A stretch of DNA of 64,000 bases from Nocardia tengchongensis (GTDB lineage: Bacteria > Actinomycetota > Actinomycetes > Mycobacteriales > Mycobacteriaceae). The position numbers were made by a program, and so were the translations under genes. The stretch is taken from NCBI RefSeq assembly GCF_018362975.1, contig NZ_CP074371.1:3720001-3784000 (forward strand). Direction: 5' to 3'. A model generated the notes under the pieces. It saw only the letters and a list, made by a program, of their open reading frames with translations, ran no database searches and was not told the origin of the DNA. Shown piece after piece: positions 25,912-33,603 of the stretch. Each line of letters opens with the position of its first letter. Position 1 is the first letter of the stretch.

Positions 25912-26502
25912 ATGGCACGCACCCGCGAATTCGAACTCGACGATGTCGTGGAGGCGGCCATGCGCCGGTTCTGGGAGCGCGGCTACCGCGCGACCTCGGT
26001 GGAGGACCTGGTCAAGGCGACCGGAGTGAAGCCCGGCAGCCTCTACAGCGCCTTCCCGGGCGGCAAACACGCGTTGTTCCTGGCGTCCCTGCGGCGGTAT
26101 TCGGATCTCATCGTGCCGAGCAAGCTCGGTGAGCTGGATGATCCGAGTGCCTCGGTGGCGCAGGTGCGCGGCTATTTCGACGGCCTGGTGGCCGATCTGC
26201 TCTCGCCCGAGGGCCGGATCGGCTGCCTGCTGGTGAACACTGCCATCGAGAATGCCGCCACCGATGACGCGGCCGCCGCCGTGGTGCGCGGGCATCTGCA
26301 GCGCCTGGAGGATCGAATGCGGGACGCACTGCGGAACGCGGTGTGTCGTAAGCAGATCCGGTCGAGCGTCGATCCCGATGCCGTGGCGAAGGGGCTGGTG
26401 GCCACCTCGCAGGGGCTGATGGTGGTCGGCAAGGCGAATCCGGATGAAACGGTGTTGCGCGCAATCGTCGACACCGCGTTCGCCGGCCTGACGCCACCCT
26501 AG
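25912..26502 (+). CDS. TetR/AcrR-family regulator
   Basis: A 196-residue repressor. The HTH is at about residues 8-50: FELDDVVEAAMRRFWERGYR, then VKATGVKPGSLYSAFPGGKHALF, the pattern of YxaF/LmrA-like regulators. A C-terminal helical domain (GCLLVNTAIE..) would bind an inducer. It is transcribed in the same direction as the quinone oxidoreductase gene 90 bases downstream. The shared palindromes upstream of both genes suggest it represses itself and the reductase, probably in response to a quinone or electrophile (inference from family). Confidence 0.9.
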   Translation: MARTREFELDDVVEAAMRRFWERGYRATSVEDLVKATGVKPGSLYSAFPGGKHALFLASLRRYSDLIVPSKLGELDDPSASVAQVRGYFDGLVADLLSPEGRIGCLLVNTAIENAATDDAAAAVVRGHLQRLEDRMRDALRNAVCRKQIRSSVDPDAVAKGLVATSQGLMVVGKANPDETVLRAIVDTAFAGLTPP

Positions 26503-26560
26503 GGCAACGAAAACCGTTGTGAGGTCGTCTCATGGGGACGGCCTCCTTTTCTCCTTGATA

Positions 26561-26578
26561 TTTGAACACTCACTCAAG
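26561..26578. promoter_or_regulatory. TetR operator 2: TTTGAA-N6-CTCAAG
   Basis: TTTGAACACTCACTCAAG keeps both half-sites TTGAA and TCAAG of operator 1 at identical spacing. It ends 14 bases before the oxidoreductase ATG, suited to direct repression. Confidence 0.6.
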
Positions 26579-26592
26579 AATGCGAGTCCATC

Positions 26593-27571
26593 ATGAAGGC
26601 GATCACTATTTCCCGCTACGGTGCGCCCGAGGTGCTCACCATTGCCGAACTCCCTGATCCCGAACCCGTCGCCGGTGAAATTCTGGTCGAGGTCAAGGCT
26701 TTCGGGCTCAATCACGCCGAGACCTACATGCGTTCCGGTCGATGGGGCGACGTGGCTCAGGTGACCGGCATCGAGGCCGCCGGCGTGGTGGCCGAGGATC
26801 CCTCGGGCGGGCTGGCCCCGGGTACCCCGGTCGTTGCCATCATGGGCGGCATGGGCCGCACCCGCAACGGTGCGTATGCCGAACTGGTCACCGTCCCCGC
26901 GAGCAATGTGGTGGCGGTCGAAACCGGCTTGGACTGGGCCGATCTCGCGGCCATCCCGGAGGTCTACGCCACCGCCTGGAGCGCGCTGCACGACAATCTC
27001 GCCCTCGCTCCCGGCGCGACGGTGCTGGTGCGCGGGGCCACCTCGGCGCTCGGCCAGGCCGCGGTGAACATCGCCGCGGACCTCGGCGCGACGGTCGTCG
27101 CCACCACCCGGTCGCGGGCGAACGCCGTACTGCTCGAAAAGATCGGGGCCACAGCGGTTCTCATCGATGACGGCGATCTCGCCGCGCAGGTGCATGACCG
27201 GGGGCTCGTCGTGGACGCTCTGCTCGACCTGGTCGGCAACTCCGTCCTGCTCGATTCCGTCGCGGCAGTCCGCCCGCGCGGGCCGCGTCTGCCAGGCCGG
27301 ATTCCTCGGCGGGCTTGGAGCGCTCGGCGATTTCAACCCGATCGCCGATCTGCCCAGCGGGGTCCAGCTGTCCTTCTTCGGCAGTTTCGTCCTCGGGACC
27401 CCGGACTTCCCGCTCGCGGCCGTCCCGCTGACGGAACTCGTCGCGAAGGCAGCAGCGGGCATCTACCACGCGAAACCGGTGCGCACCTTCGCCTTCGAGG
27501 AGATCGTGCACGCGCACGAGGTGATGGAGTCGGGCACCGCAGGCGGCAAGATGACCGTCGCCCTCGGCTGA
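26593..27571 (+). CDS. Zinc-free alcohol dehydrogenase / NADPH:quinone reductase (frameshifted)
   Basis: A medium-chain dehydrogenase/reductase of the quinone-oxidoreductase type (about 325 aa). The GroES-like domain begins MKAITISRYGAPEVLTIAEL and the Rossmann motif is RGATSALGQAAVNIA with the PGATVLV strand before it. It lacks the catalytic zinc cysteines. The frame breaks at 27274-27284 by one extra base (AAVRP|GRVCQAGFLGG); the second frame continues to the C-terminal GKMTVALG. Probably reduces quinones or enones with NADPH. Preceded by a TetR operator copy and by the TetR gene. Confidence 0.85.
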
Positions 27572-27777
27572 TCAGCGGTGGCGGGCCGGACGGGTGAGGG
27601 TGCCGTCCAGATAGGGCCGCGCGGTGGGCCCGGCGCGTGATCTTGCCGTTGGAAGTGCGGGCATGGCCTGACCCACGACGCGGCGCCGCCGGAACTGAGG
27701 ATCGACGTGGAGCTCGACACGCAGTCGATCGATGGTCAGGCCGGGCGACCGATACCGGAAGGTCTTGCCTGCCGTCA
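27572..27777 (-). other. Short coding-like stretch, possible acyl-CoA ligase remnant
   Basis: Between the convergent oxidoreductase and DUF222 genes. One minus frame reads from a GTG near 27777 (VTAGKTFRYRSPGLTIDRLR) to a stop at 27572. In another minus frame, TSNGKITRR appears at about 27630-27656; it resembles the C-terminal lysine motif of acyl-CoA ligases. This may be the decayed end of a ligase gene, or a short unknown gene, or chance. I cannot decide. Confidence 0.25.
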
Positions 27778-28890
27778 CTAGAAGGGCGGCTCGGTATCTG
27801 GTCGTGCACGCACGACGATGGATCCGAGGGCGGGTTGATGGCGGCGGGACTGGCGATGACTCCGTCGCTGCGCGGGCGTGCAGTACACGTGCACGAGTTC
27901 GGTCATGGCATTGAGGGCCGGCCCTGGATCGATCAGTGGGGCGATCACGGCCGCGTCGGGCACCCCGCCGGCGGCGGGACGGTCGGTGTCGGTAATGACG
28001 TCGAAGTGGGCGTGGCGGGCGATCTGGCGGGCCAGGTCGGCGTCGATCGCGCCGAAACCTGCCAGGAACGCCGGGTTGTCCTGGAGTCCCGCAAGGGTTT
28101 CGGCCGAGACACCGACCTGCACCAGGGCTTTGCGGGCGGCGGGAGTCGATTCCCCGGAATGGCTGCGTGGGCAGGTGCCATGGCCGCACCGGCAGGTGAG
28201 GCGGCCGGTGCCGTCGGCGAGGGCGATCAGGGCGTCCGCCCGGCGCTGGCCGGTGGTGCGCGGGTCCTGGCCGCAGCACTGGGTGCTCGCCATTTCGCGC
28301 AAGCGCTCGTACACCGCTTGTCCGCCGGCGGCGGGCAGTACGGCCTCCAGCAGTGCGGTGCCGTCCTCGGCGGCGGTGACCTTCACGTATCGGTCGGCCT
28401 CGACGGACTTGCGTCGGGCGGCCTGCCCGGCTGGATCCGCCTCCAGCAGCCATCGCCGCAGGGTGCGTCGAACCCGCTGTGGTTCGGCGTGTTCCGCATA
28501 GGCCGCGATGCGTGGTTCCACGGTCGCGAGGAGTTCATCGGAAGCATTGGTCAGCGTCTCGGAGATGGCTCGCGCCCGGGGCAGATCGATCCGGCCCTCC
28601 GCGAAGGCCTCCCGGGTGGATCGGTATCGCTCATCCAACCCGAGACCCAACGCGATCGAGCCGTCCGCGGACCGCTGCGACACCTTGATCGCCATCCCGA
28701 TCTCCGTCGCCGCGTCCTCACCCGCGTACAAAGGTCCGACGCCCAGCGCGAGCTGTTGGGCCCGGCGCAGGCGATAGAGCTGTGCCATCAACTCGATCTC
28801 TTCGGCCTGTGCGGCAGCAATCATCGAGTGCACAACGCGAAGCCGCTCTACCACCTGCCACGGCAGAGAACGTGTCATCAGCGCATTCAC
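27778..28890 (-). CDS. DUF222 (13E12-repeat type) protein without visible HNH domain
   Basis: A 370-residue protein of the actinobacterial DUF222 family. The N-terminal helical region (MTRSLPWQVVERLRVVHSM, LYRLRRAQQLALGVGPL) and the GLDERYRSTREAFAEGRIDL and RADALIALADGTGRL segments are typical. Family members usually end in an HNH nuclease domain with a CRFPGC-like motif; here the frame stops after a short low-quality tail (RRSHRQSRRHQ), so the nuclease is missing or lost. Its role is unknown; these repeats are often multicopy. It is divergent from the glyoxalase-like gene. Confidence 0.75.
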   Translation of the reverse strand: MNALMTRSLPWQVVERLRVVHSMIAAAQAEEIELMAQLYRLRRAQQLALGVGPLYAGEDAATEIGMAIKVSQRSADGSIALGLGLDERYRSTREAFAEGRIDLPRARAISETLTNASDELLATVEPRIAAYAEHAEPQRVRRTLRRWLLEADPAGQAARRKSVEADRYVKVTAAEDGTALLEAVLPAAGGQAVYERLREMASTQCCGQDPRTTGQRRADALIALADGTGRLTCRCGHGTCPRSHSGESTPAARKALVQVGVSAETLAGLQDNPAFLAGFGAIDADLARQIARHAHFDVITDTDRPAAGGVPDAAVIAPLIDPGPALNAMTELVHVYCTPAQRRSHRQSRRHQPALGSIVVRARPDTEPPF

Positions 28891-29019
28891 TCATACGATC
28901 GATCATACTTTCGAACCATGCGACACGACAGCATGATCAAGGGAACGCGCCCTGTAATTGATTGGCTAACAGTGGTTTCGAACCGGCGGGTAGGGCTGAG
29001 GGTGTGTCAGCATCGGGGC

Positions 29020-29433
29020 ATGGCGATCTCAGCGGAGTCCATTGCGCATATCCGGCTTACCGTCGGTGATATCGGCCGATCGAGGGCGTTCTATGACAAG
29101 GTTTTCGGATGGCCCGTGGCGTTGGAGGTTCCGGAGGGTGCGGATGCGGAAACGCGGGAGCGGCTCGGTTTCCTGCACGGTGGGGTGATCTATCGGCTGG
29201 CGCAGGGGTTGATCGGGTTGCGGCCGGCGGGGAGTGATCTGTTCGATGAGAATCGGGTCGGGCTCGACCATCTGGCGTTCTCGATGGGCTCGCTGGGGGA
29301 GTTGGAAGCTGCGGCCGCGCATCTCGATGCGTGTGGGGTTACGCATGAGGAGATCAAGGACATCGGGTTCAGTTACATCTTGGAGTTTCGGGATCCGGAC
29401 AACATTGCGTTGGAGTTGACCGCGCCGAAGTAG
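29020..29433 (+). CDS. VOC / glyoxalase-family protein
   Basis: A 137-residue vicinal-oxygen-chelate protein. The two beta-alpha-beta-beta-beta modules are clear: HIRLTVGDIGRSRAFYDKVF (residues about 10-29) and GLDHLAFSMGSLGELEAAAA in the second half, ending with the metal-ligand Glu region FRDPDNIALELTAPK. Members include glyoxalase I, dioxygenases and resistance proteins; the substrate here is unknown. The stop codon is immediately followed by a duplicated SDR tail, a sign of local rearrangement. Confidence 0.85.
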   Translation: MAISAESIAHIRLTVGDIGRSRAFYDKVFGWPVALEVPEGADAETRERLGFLHGGVIYRLAQGLIGLRPAGSDLFDENRVGLDHLAFSMGSLGELEAAAAHLDACGVTHEEIKDIGFSYILEFRDPDNIALELTAPK

Positions 29434-29499
29434 GAATTCCCTTACCTCACGGGCGCCCAACTGGTCATAGACGGCGGAAAGGCCGCGCACGCCTGAAGC
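29433..29499 (+). pseudogene. Remnant: 3' end of an SDR gene
   Basis: From GGAATTCCCTTACCTCAC onward, this stretch repeats the end of the SDR gene at 25660-25723, with about five mismatches over the 62 bases to the stop codon. It encodes EFPYLTGAQLVIDGGKAAHA and a stop but has no SDR upstream, only the glyoxalase gene. It is a leftover of a duplicated SDR copy. Confidence 0.7.
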
Positions 29500-29518
29500 C
29501 GGAGAGGCGCGAAATATC

Positions 29519-29550
29519 CGGGCCCCGTGCTGTTCTCGGTTCGGGGCCCG
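29519..29550. terminator. Hairpin terminator
   Basis: CGGGCCCCG (29519-29527) and CGGGGCCCG (29542-29550) form a 9-bp stem with a 14-base loop between the glyoxalase gene and the convergent membrane-protein gene. The leader GCGAAATATCCGGGCCCCG is almost the same as that of the terminator at 22840. Confidence 0.65.
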
Positions 29551-29563
29551 AATCGCTTCCGGC

Positions 29564-30007
29564 TCAGCTCGTGCCGACACCCAGCGCGGTCAGCAGCACC
29601 AGAACGACGGTGATCACGGCGAAAACGCCGTGCCCGCCGACGATCAACACGGGGAAATGCCGTTCCGCCGGTTCCTGGCCAGGGATCGATACCGGAGCCG
29701 GTTCCGCATCGGCGGTCCGCGCTGCCCGATACACCGGGATCCAGCGCAGCAGCATCACGAAACCGAGGGCCGCGACCGGCACCAGGAGACCGAAGGCGAC
29801 CCAGGCCAGGGCGTCGGAGTCGACGACGAGGTAGATGATCCACAGCACCAGCCCGATCGCGGCCAGCAGGAAGTGGCCGAAGATGACGGGCGGGGGCAGG
29901 TGGCTGGTACGCGGTTCGCGCACACCGCCTTTGGCGATCCAGGTGCCGAGCAGGACGAAGCCACCCGCTGCGGTGAGCAGCCAGGTGATCAGTGCGGCGA
30001 TGGCCAT
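29564..30007 (-). CDS. Four-span hypothetical membrane protein (147 aa)
   Basis: A small integral membrane protein with four hydrophobic segments (about residues 3-23, 40-63, 68-88 and 122-144) separated by a polar middle loop rich in Ala/Pro. The first two carry Trp/Ile repeats such as HFLLAAIGLVLWIIYLVV. It lies 34 bases downstream of the DUF2231 gene on the same strand and probably belongs to the same transcript. Family not recognised; a role in the membrane with the DUF2231 protein is inferred from position only. Confidence 0.7.
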   Translation of the reverse strand: MAIAALITWLLTAAGGFVLLGTWIAKGGVREPRTSHLPPPVIFGHFLLAAIGLVLWIIYLVVDSDALAWVAFGLLVPVAALGFVMLLRWIPVYRAARTADAEPAPVSIPGQEPAERHFPVLIVGGHGVFAVITVVLVLLTALGVGTS

Positions 30008-30041
30008 GACGAACTCCTGTCGAATGCGAAGGGATGGGGAT

Positions 30042-30545
30042 TCAGCGGCGGAAACCCTCCGCCTGGGTCGACTCGTCGGCGACTCGGATGCCGTAGCGGT
30101 AGGCGAGCTTGCCGCCGAGATAGCCGGAGACGGACAACGTCGCCAGCGCCACGATCGACAACACCAGCGGGCCGATCGGCACCGCGCCGTCGGGCGTCCC
30201 GCGCCACCAGAAGTCCAGGGCGAACGCGACGGTCACCGCCAGATTCAGGCTCAGGTGCGTCAATCCGATGCGGAAAGCCGGGGTACCGGCCGGAATGGCC
30301 AGGAAGTCCAGGAACCCGACGGTCGCCGCGGCCAGCGCGCCCAGCACGCCGATGGCGATCAGCCATCGCGCGCCGTACGCCAGCGCGTCCGGATCCCCGG
30401 CCACGTGGGAGGCCAGGTCGAAGACCACGCTCGCCACCCACGCCCCGATGGGCACGGTGACCAGGATCGGATGGAACGGATGCCCGTAGGGCCCGGCCAG
30501 CGCCGCACTCACCGGACGCTTCGCCCGCCCTGGATCAGCGGTCAT
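30042..30545 (-). CDS. DUF2231 membrane protein
   Basis: A 167-residue membrane protein of the DUF2231 family. The signature GHPFHPILVTVPIGAWVASVVFD (about residues 21-43), with the two histidines, is clear. About four hydrophobic segments follow. Such proteins often accompany heme- or Fe-S-containing electron-transfer genes, and the His pair may bind heme (inference). GGGAGG precedes the start. It is divergent from a cysteine-rich HTH regulator that could control it. Confidence 0.85.
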   Translation of the reverse strand: MTADPGRAKRPVSAALAGPYGHPFHPILVTVPIGAWVASVVFDLASHVAGDPDALAYGARWLIAIGVLGALAAATVGFLDFLAIPAGTPAFRIGLTHLSLNLAVTVAFALDFWWRGTPDGAVPIGPLVLSIVALATLSVSGYLGGKLAYRYGIRVADESTQAEGFRR

Positions 30546-30567
30546 GACAACCTCCCAACCAGCACCG

Positions 30568-30595
30568 AATTAAGGAAACTATTGTTGGTTTAATT
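30568..30595. promoter_or_regulatory. AT-rich inverted repeat in divergent promoter
   Basis: AATTAA (30568-30573) and TTAATT (30590-30595) flank a 16-base spacer within an unusually AT-rich stretch between the DUF2231 gene and the HTH regulator. It is probably a promoter or operator region. Confidence 0.3.
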
Positions 30596-30674
30596 ATCCG
30601 ACGCGGTCAAGCGCTACGTGCTGATCGGGTACCTGTTTCGTTTCGGACAACGCGATGGGCGCTATCGTGGTCGT

Positions 30675-31379
30675 GTGACCAGCGCTTCCGCGATCGGTGC
30701 CGTCGCAGTCCTCGACGACGAGTCGCGGCGCGGCATGTACTGGTTCATCCGCCGCGCCCGCCGCCCCGTCACCCGCGACGAGGCCGCCGCCGAAGTCGGG
30801 ATCTCCCGCAAGCTCGCCGCCTTCCACCTCGACAAGCTCGTCGACGCCGGACTGCTGCGCGCCCGCTACGAGGCGGTCGGCGGCGTCCGCCGCGTCGGCC
30901 GCACCCCGAAGGTCTACGAGCCCGCGGAAACCGATGTGCGCGTGAGCATCCCGGAACGTCGCTACGAGATTCTCGCCGAGATCCTGATGGCCGCCGTGCT
31001 CGCCGCCGGTGACGACGCCCGCGCGAGCGCCGTCCTCGAAGCCGCCCGCCGCGGCGCCGAACTCGGCGACGCGGAACGCGACCGCCGGAAGCCCGGCCGC
31101 CTCGGTCCCGAACGCGCACTGACCCTGATCCAGGCCCTCCTCGCCGACCAGGGCTTCGAACCCGGCCGCCCCGAACCGGCCTGCCTCCGCCTCCACAACT
31201 GCCCCTTCCACCCTCTCGCCGCGTCGGCTCCCGAACTGGTGTGCGGCCTCAACCACGCCTACCTCTCGGGCATCCTCGACGGCCTCGGTGCGGACACCGT
31301 CGAAGCGGTTCTCGTCCCTCGCCCCGGCGAATGCTGCGTCGAACTACGCGGCAGGAGGATCGATGCCGGCGCTGAGTGA
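30675..31379 (+). CDS. Cysteine-rich HTH regulator (SufR-like)
   Basis: A 234-residue regulator with an N-terminal winged helix (LDDESRRGMYWFIRRARRPV, then AAAEVGISRKLAAFHLDKLV, about residues 10-55). The C-terminal part contains four cysteines in the order C-P-F-H...C...C-C (LHNCPFHPLA, LVCGLNHAYL, GECCVEL), like the Fe-S-binding domain of SufR-type sensors. It may respond to redox or iron-sulfur status. The start is GTG 30675; the in-frame upstream ATG overlaps the promoter. It is divergent from the DUF2231 operon. Confidence 0.8.
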   Translation: MTSASAIGAVAVLDDESRRGMYWFIRRARRPVTRDEAAAEVGISRKLAAFHLDKLVDAGLLRARYEAVGGVRRVGRTPKVYEPAETDVRVSIPERRYEILAEILMAAVLAAGDDARASAVLEAARRGAELGDAERDRRKPGRLGPERALTLIQALLADQGFEPGRPEPACLRLHNCPFHPLAASAPELVCGLNHAYLSGILDGLGADTVEAVLVPRPGECCVELRGRRIDAGAE

Positions 31380-31403
31380 CGTTCGAGCCGACCTGGGGAC
31401 GGT

Positions 31404-31550
31404 TCAGGAGTCCATGGCCTTGCCGACGAACCAGAGGGTGAGGACCGCGCCGCCGGCGATGACCGCGCCGTAGTGGCCGGGGGAGATGGCGTAGGTGTAG
31501 GTGGACGCGGCGAAGATGATCGCTGCCGCCAGGAAGAGCAGGCGCTTCAC
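31404..31550 (-). CDS. Small membrane protein (48 aa)
   Basis: A 48-residue protein starting at GTG 31550, with GGAG eight bases upstream. It has two hydrophobic segments (FLAAAIIFAAST, then YGAVIAGGAVLTLWFVG) separated by YTYAISPGH. The length, binding site and codon use support a real gene. It ends 25 bases from the convergent regulator gene. Function unknown. Confidence 0.55.
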   Translation of the reverse strand: MKRLLFLAAAIIFAASTYTYAISPGHYGAVIAGGAVLTLWFVGKAMDS

Positions 31551-31752
31551 GTTGGGCTCCACAAGTCGGGATTCAACCGTATGGGCGGCGGGAGCGGGCG
31601 CACCATGGGATGGGCGGCGTGGTGGCGGCGGTGGGGCACACGGGGAGGAATCGGGGGGAATTGGGCAGGGAACGATGAGTTTCGGGTGAGGGTGCCGTCG
31701 TATCGGGTAAGCGCGCGAGACATTCGACTACTGATCGGCAAGGAGCACAGTG

Positions 31753-32358
31753 ATGCGCAAAGTTACGGCGGGGCTGTTCATTTCACTCGACGGGATTGTG
31801 GCGGAGCCGCAGGACTGGCACTTCCCCTACTTCAACGACGAGATGGGGGAGGCGGTGTCGGCTCAGGTCGCGGGGGCGGACACGCTGGTGTTCGGGCGGG
31901 TCACCTATGAAGGGTTCGCGGGGGCCTGGCCGGAGCGGGAGGCCGCGGGCGGGGAGGACGCCGGGTTCGCGAAAGCGTTGGGGGACATGCGGAAGGTTGT
32001 GGTGTCGCATCGGGAGTTGGAGTTCGGGTGGCGGAACTCCGAGCAGCTGCGCGGGGACCTGGTGGAAGGGGTCGCGGCGCTCAAGGCCGAGGACGGCGGG
32101 GACATCGCGATGAGCGGGTCGCCGTCGGTGGTGGCGCAGCTGCTGGCGGCGGGGCTGGTGGACGAACTGCATCTGCTGGTGCATCCGGTCGCGCTGCGCA
32201 ACGGTGGGGTTCGGCTGTTCGAGGACGGGAGTTCGATTCCGCTGCAGCTGGTTTCGGCTACGCCGTTCAAGACCGGGGTGATCCATCTGGTGTACGGGCC
32301 GGCAGACGCGCCCGAGCAGGTCGGTTACGAGGACGCCGCGAAGACACAGCTCTCCTGA
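31753..32358 (+). CDS. RibD C-terminal / dihydrofolate-reductase-fold protein
   Basis: A 201-residue reductase-fold protein of the RibD-C family. The start RKVTAGLFISLDGIVAEP and the ADTLVFGRVTYEGFAGAWPE segment (about residues 41-60) are characteristic, as is the IAMSGSPSVVAQLLAAGLVDE block. These proteins bind NADPH; many are stand-alone and of unknown role. AGGAG at 31741-31745 fits ATG 31753 better than GTG 31750. A strong terminator follows. No gene is visible in the 200 G-rich bases upstream. Confidence 0.85.
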   Translation: MRKVTAGLFISLDGIVAEPQDWHFPYFNDEMGEAVSAQVAGADTLVFGRVTYEGFAGAWPEREAAGGEDAGFAKALGDMRKVVVSHRELEFGWRNSEQLRGDLVEGVAALKAEDGGDIAMSGSPSVVAQLLAAGLVDELHLLVHPVALRNGGVRLFEDGSSIPLQLVSATPFKTGVIHLVYGPADAPEQVGYEDAAKTQLS

Positions 32359-32377
32359 CCGGAGCCGGAAGCGACAA

Positions 32378-32407
32378 GAGCGGGTCCGCCGAACGGCGGA
32401 CCCGCTC
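32378..32407. terminator. Hairpin terminator
   Basis: A perfect 13-bp stem GAGCGGGTCCGCC-GAAC-GGCGGACCCGCTC followed by CTT, between the convergent RibD-like and phosphatase-family genes. Confidence 0.85.
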
Positions 32408-32434
32408 CTTGTGAGCAGTGGCGCTACGTGGTGG

Positions 32435-33514
32435 CTACTTGCCGAACGACCCACCGCTCGAGCCGCTGGCCACCAGGCACAGCGGATTGTTGACCATGAG
32501 CATCTGCGCCGAACCCGACGACGAACCGGTGAGGCCGGACTCGATCGCGGGCGTGTTCGGCACGGCGGCGGCCGGATCACCGGAACCACCCAGGCGCACC
32601 GAACGGCCGTCGGAGTTCGGATCCGCCGGGGCGCCAAGCAGATCCAGCACCGTCGGGGTGACGTCGGCCAGGGTGAAGCCGTTGTTCTGCGCGCCCGCCG
32701 CGAAGTCCGGGCCGCGCGCGATCATGAAACTCGCTGTCTCGTAGGCGCTCTGACCGCCGTGGCCGCCCTCGGGCTTGTGCCCGTGGTCGGTGGTCACCAG
32801 GATCGTCCAGCGCTCGTCGGCGTGCGCGCGGGCGCGGTCGTCGACCGCCTTGGTGATCTTGCCGACCAGCGTGTCCACCCGGCCGATCGCGTCCCGGTAC
32901 GCCTGCGGCCAGATGCCGCGCAGGGTGTGGCCGACGATATCGACCTGATCGAGGTGGGTGAACGTGAAATCGGTGCCGCTGTCGGTGATCGCGGAGACCA
33001 CCTGCGCCGTGGCGTTCGAATCCGCCGTCGTCTCACAGACTCCCGCACCGGTCGGATCGACCTGCGTCACCGACACCTTGTCCGCCGCGGGACTGCCGGT
33101 CCGGGCGATCATGCCGATCTTGTCCCAGGTGCCCAGCGACGCGGTGGACAGGCTCGGCTTCGCGCGCTCCAGCTGCGTGAACACCGTCGGATACTGCGCG
33201 AAAGGCGCGGGGGTGCAGGTCGAGTCGTTGTCCTTGATGCCGTGCTTGGTGTCCCACACCCCGGTCAGCGCCGTCGCCCAGGAGACGCACGACATGGTGG
33301 TGTGCGGGGCGATGGAGGTGCGGGCCAGGGTGCCCTGCGCGGCGAGCAGACCCAGGTTCGGGGCATTGGCCGCCTGTACCTCGCTCCACAGCGTGCCGTC
33401 GATGCCGATCACCACGACCTTGTTCACCACGGGCGCCGATGTCGCCGGAGCGGCCGTCGCCAACGGGAGTGCGGCCAGCGCGGCGGCGGCCACCAATGCA
33501 CGAGTACGAGACAT
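32435..33514 (-). CDS. Exported alkaline-phosphatase-superfamily phosphodiesterase
   Basis: A secreted protein of 359 residues. A Sec signal peptide (ALVAAAALAALPLATAAPATS) is followed by VVVIGIDGTLWSEV, the first metal-binding Asp region, and HTTMSCVSWATALTG with the nucleophilic Thr/Ser. The later metal sites are in FTHLDQVDIVGHT and VTTDHGHKPEGGHGG (His/Asp cluster). It resembles nucleotide pyrophosphatase/phosphodiesterases. The start is ATG 33514 or 33526; neither has a good binding site. A Cys pair (CVSW, CTPA) may form a disulfide. Confidence 0.85.
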   Translation of the reverse strand: MSRTRALVAAAALAALPLATAAPATSAPVVNKVVVIGIDGTLWSEVQAANAPNLGLLAAQGTLARTSIAPHTTMSCVSWATALTGVWDTKHGIKDNDSTCTPAPFAQYPTVFTQLERAKPSLSTASLGTWDKIGMIARTGSPAADKVSVTQVDPTGAGVCETTADSNATAQVVSAITDSGTDFTFTHLDQVDIVGHTLRGIWPQAYRDAIGRVDTLVGKITKAVDDRARAHADERWTILVTTDHGHKPEGGHGGQSAYETASFMIARGPDFAAGAQNNGFTLADVTPTVLDLLGAPADPNSDGRSVRLGGSGDPAAAVPNTPAIESGLTGSSSGSAQMLMVNNPLCLVASGSSGGSFGK

Positions 33515-33603
33515 GCGGCGCAACATAGCCGGAGTTCGGCACTTTCGCAGCAAATTCGGACAATTGACCAAAATCGTCCCGATGAGTGCCATCGCGAACG
33601 GGC

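Noticed and set aside
28891..29019. Possible LexA/SOS box before the DUF222 gene (TCGAAC half-sites at about 28912 and 28977)
   Set aside because: Only isolated half-sites are present; no TCGAAC-N4-GTTCGA palindrome was found.
27637..29433. A 598-residue plus-strand frame ending in the glyoxalase domain
   Set aside because: Most of it is the antisense of the DUF222 gene; only the part from 29020 shows a real protein family and a sensible start.
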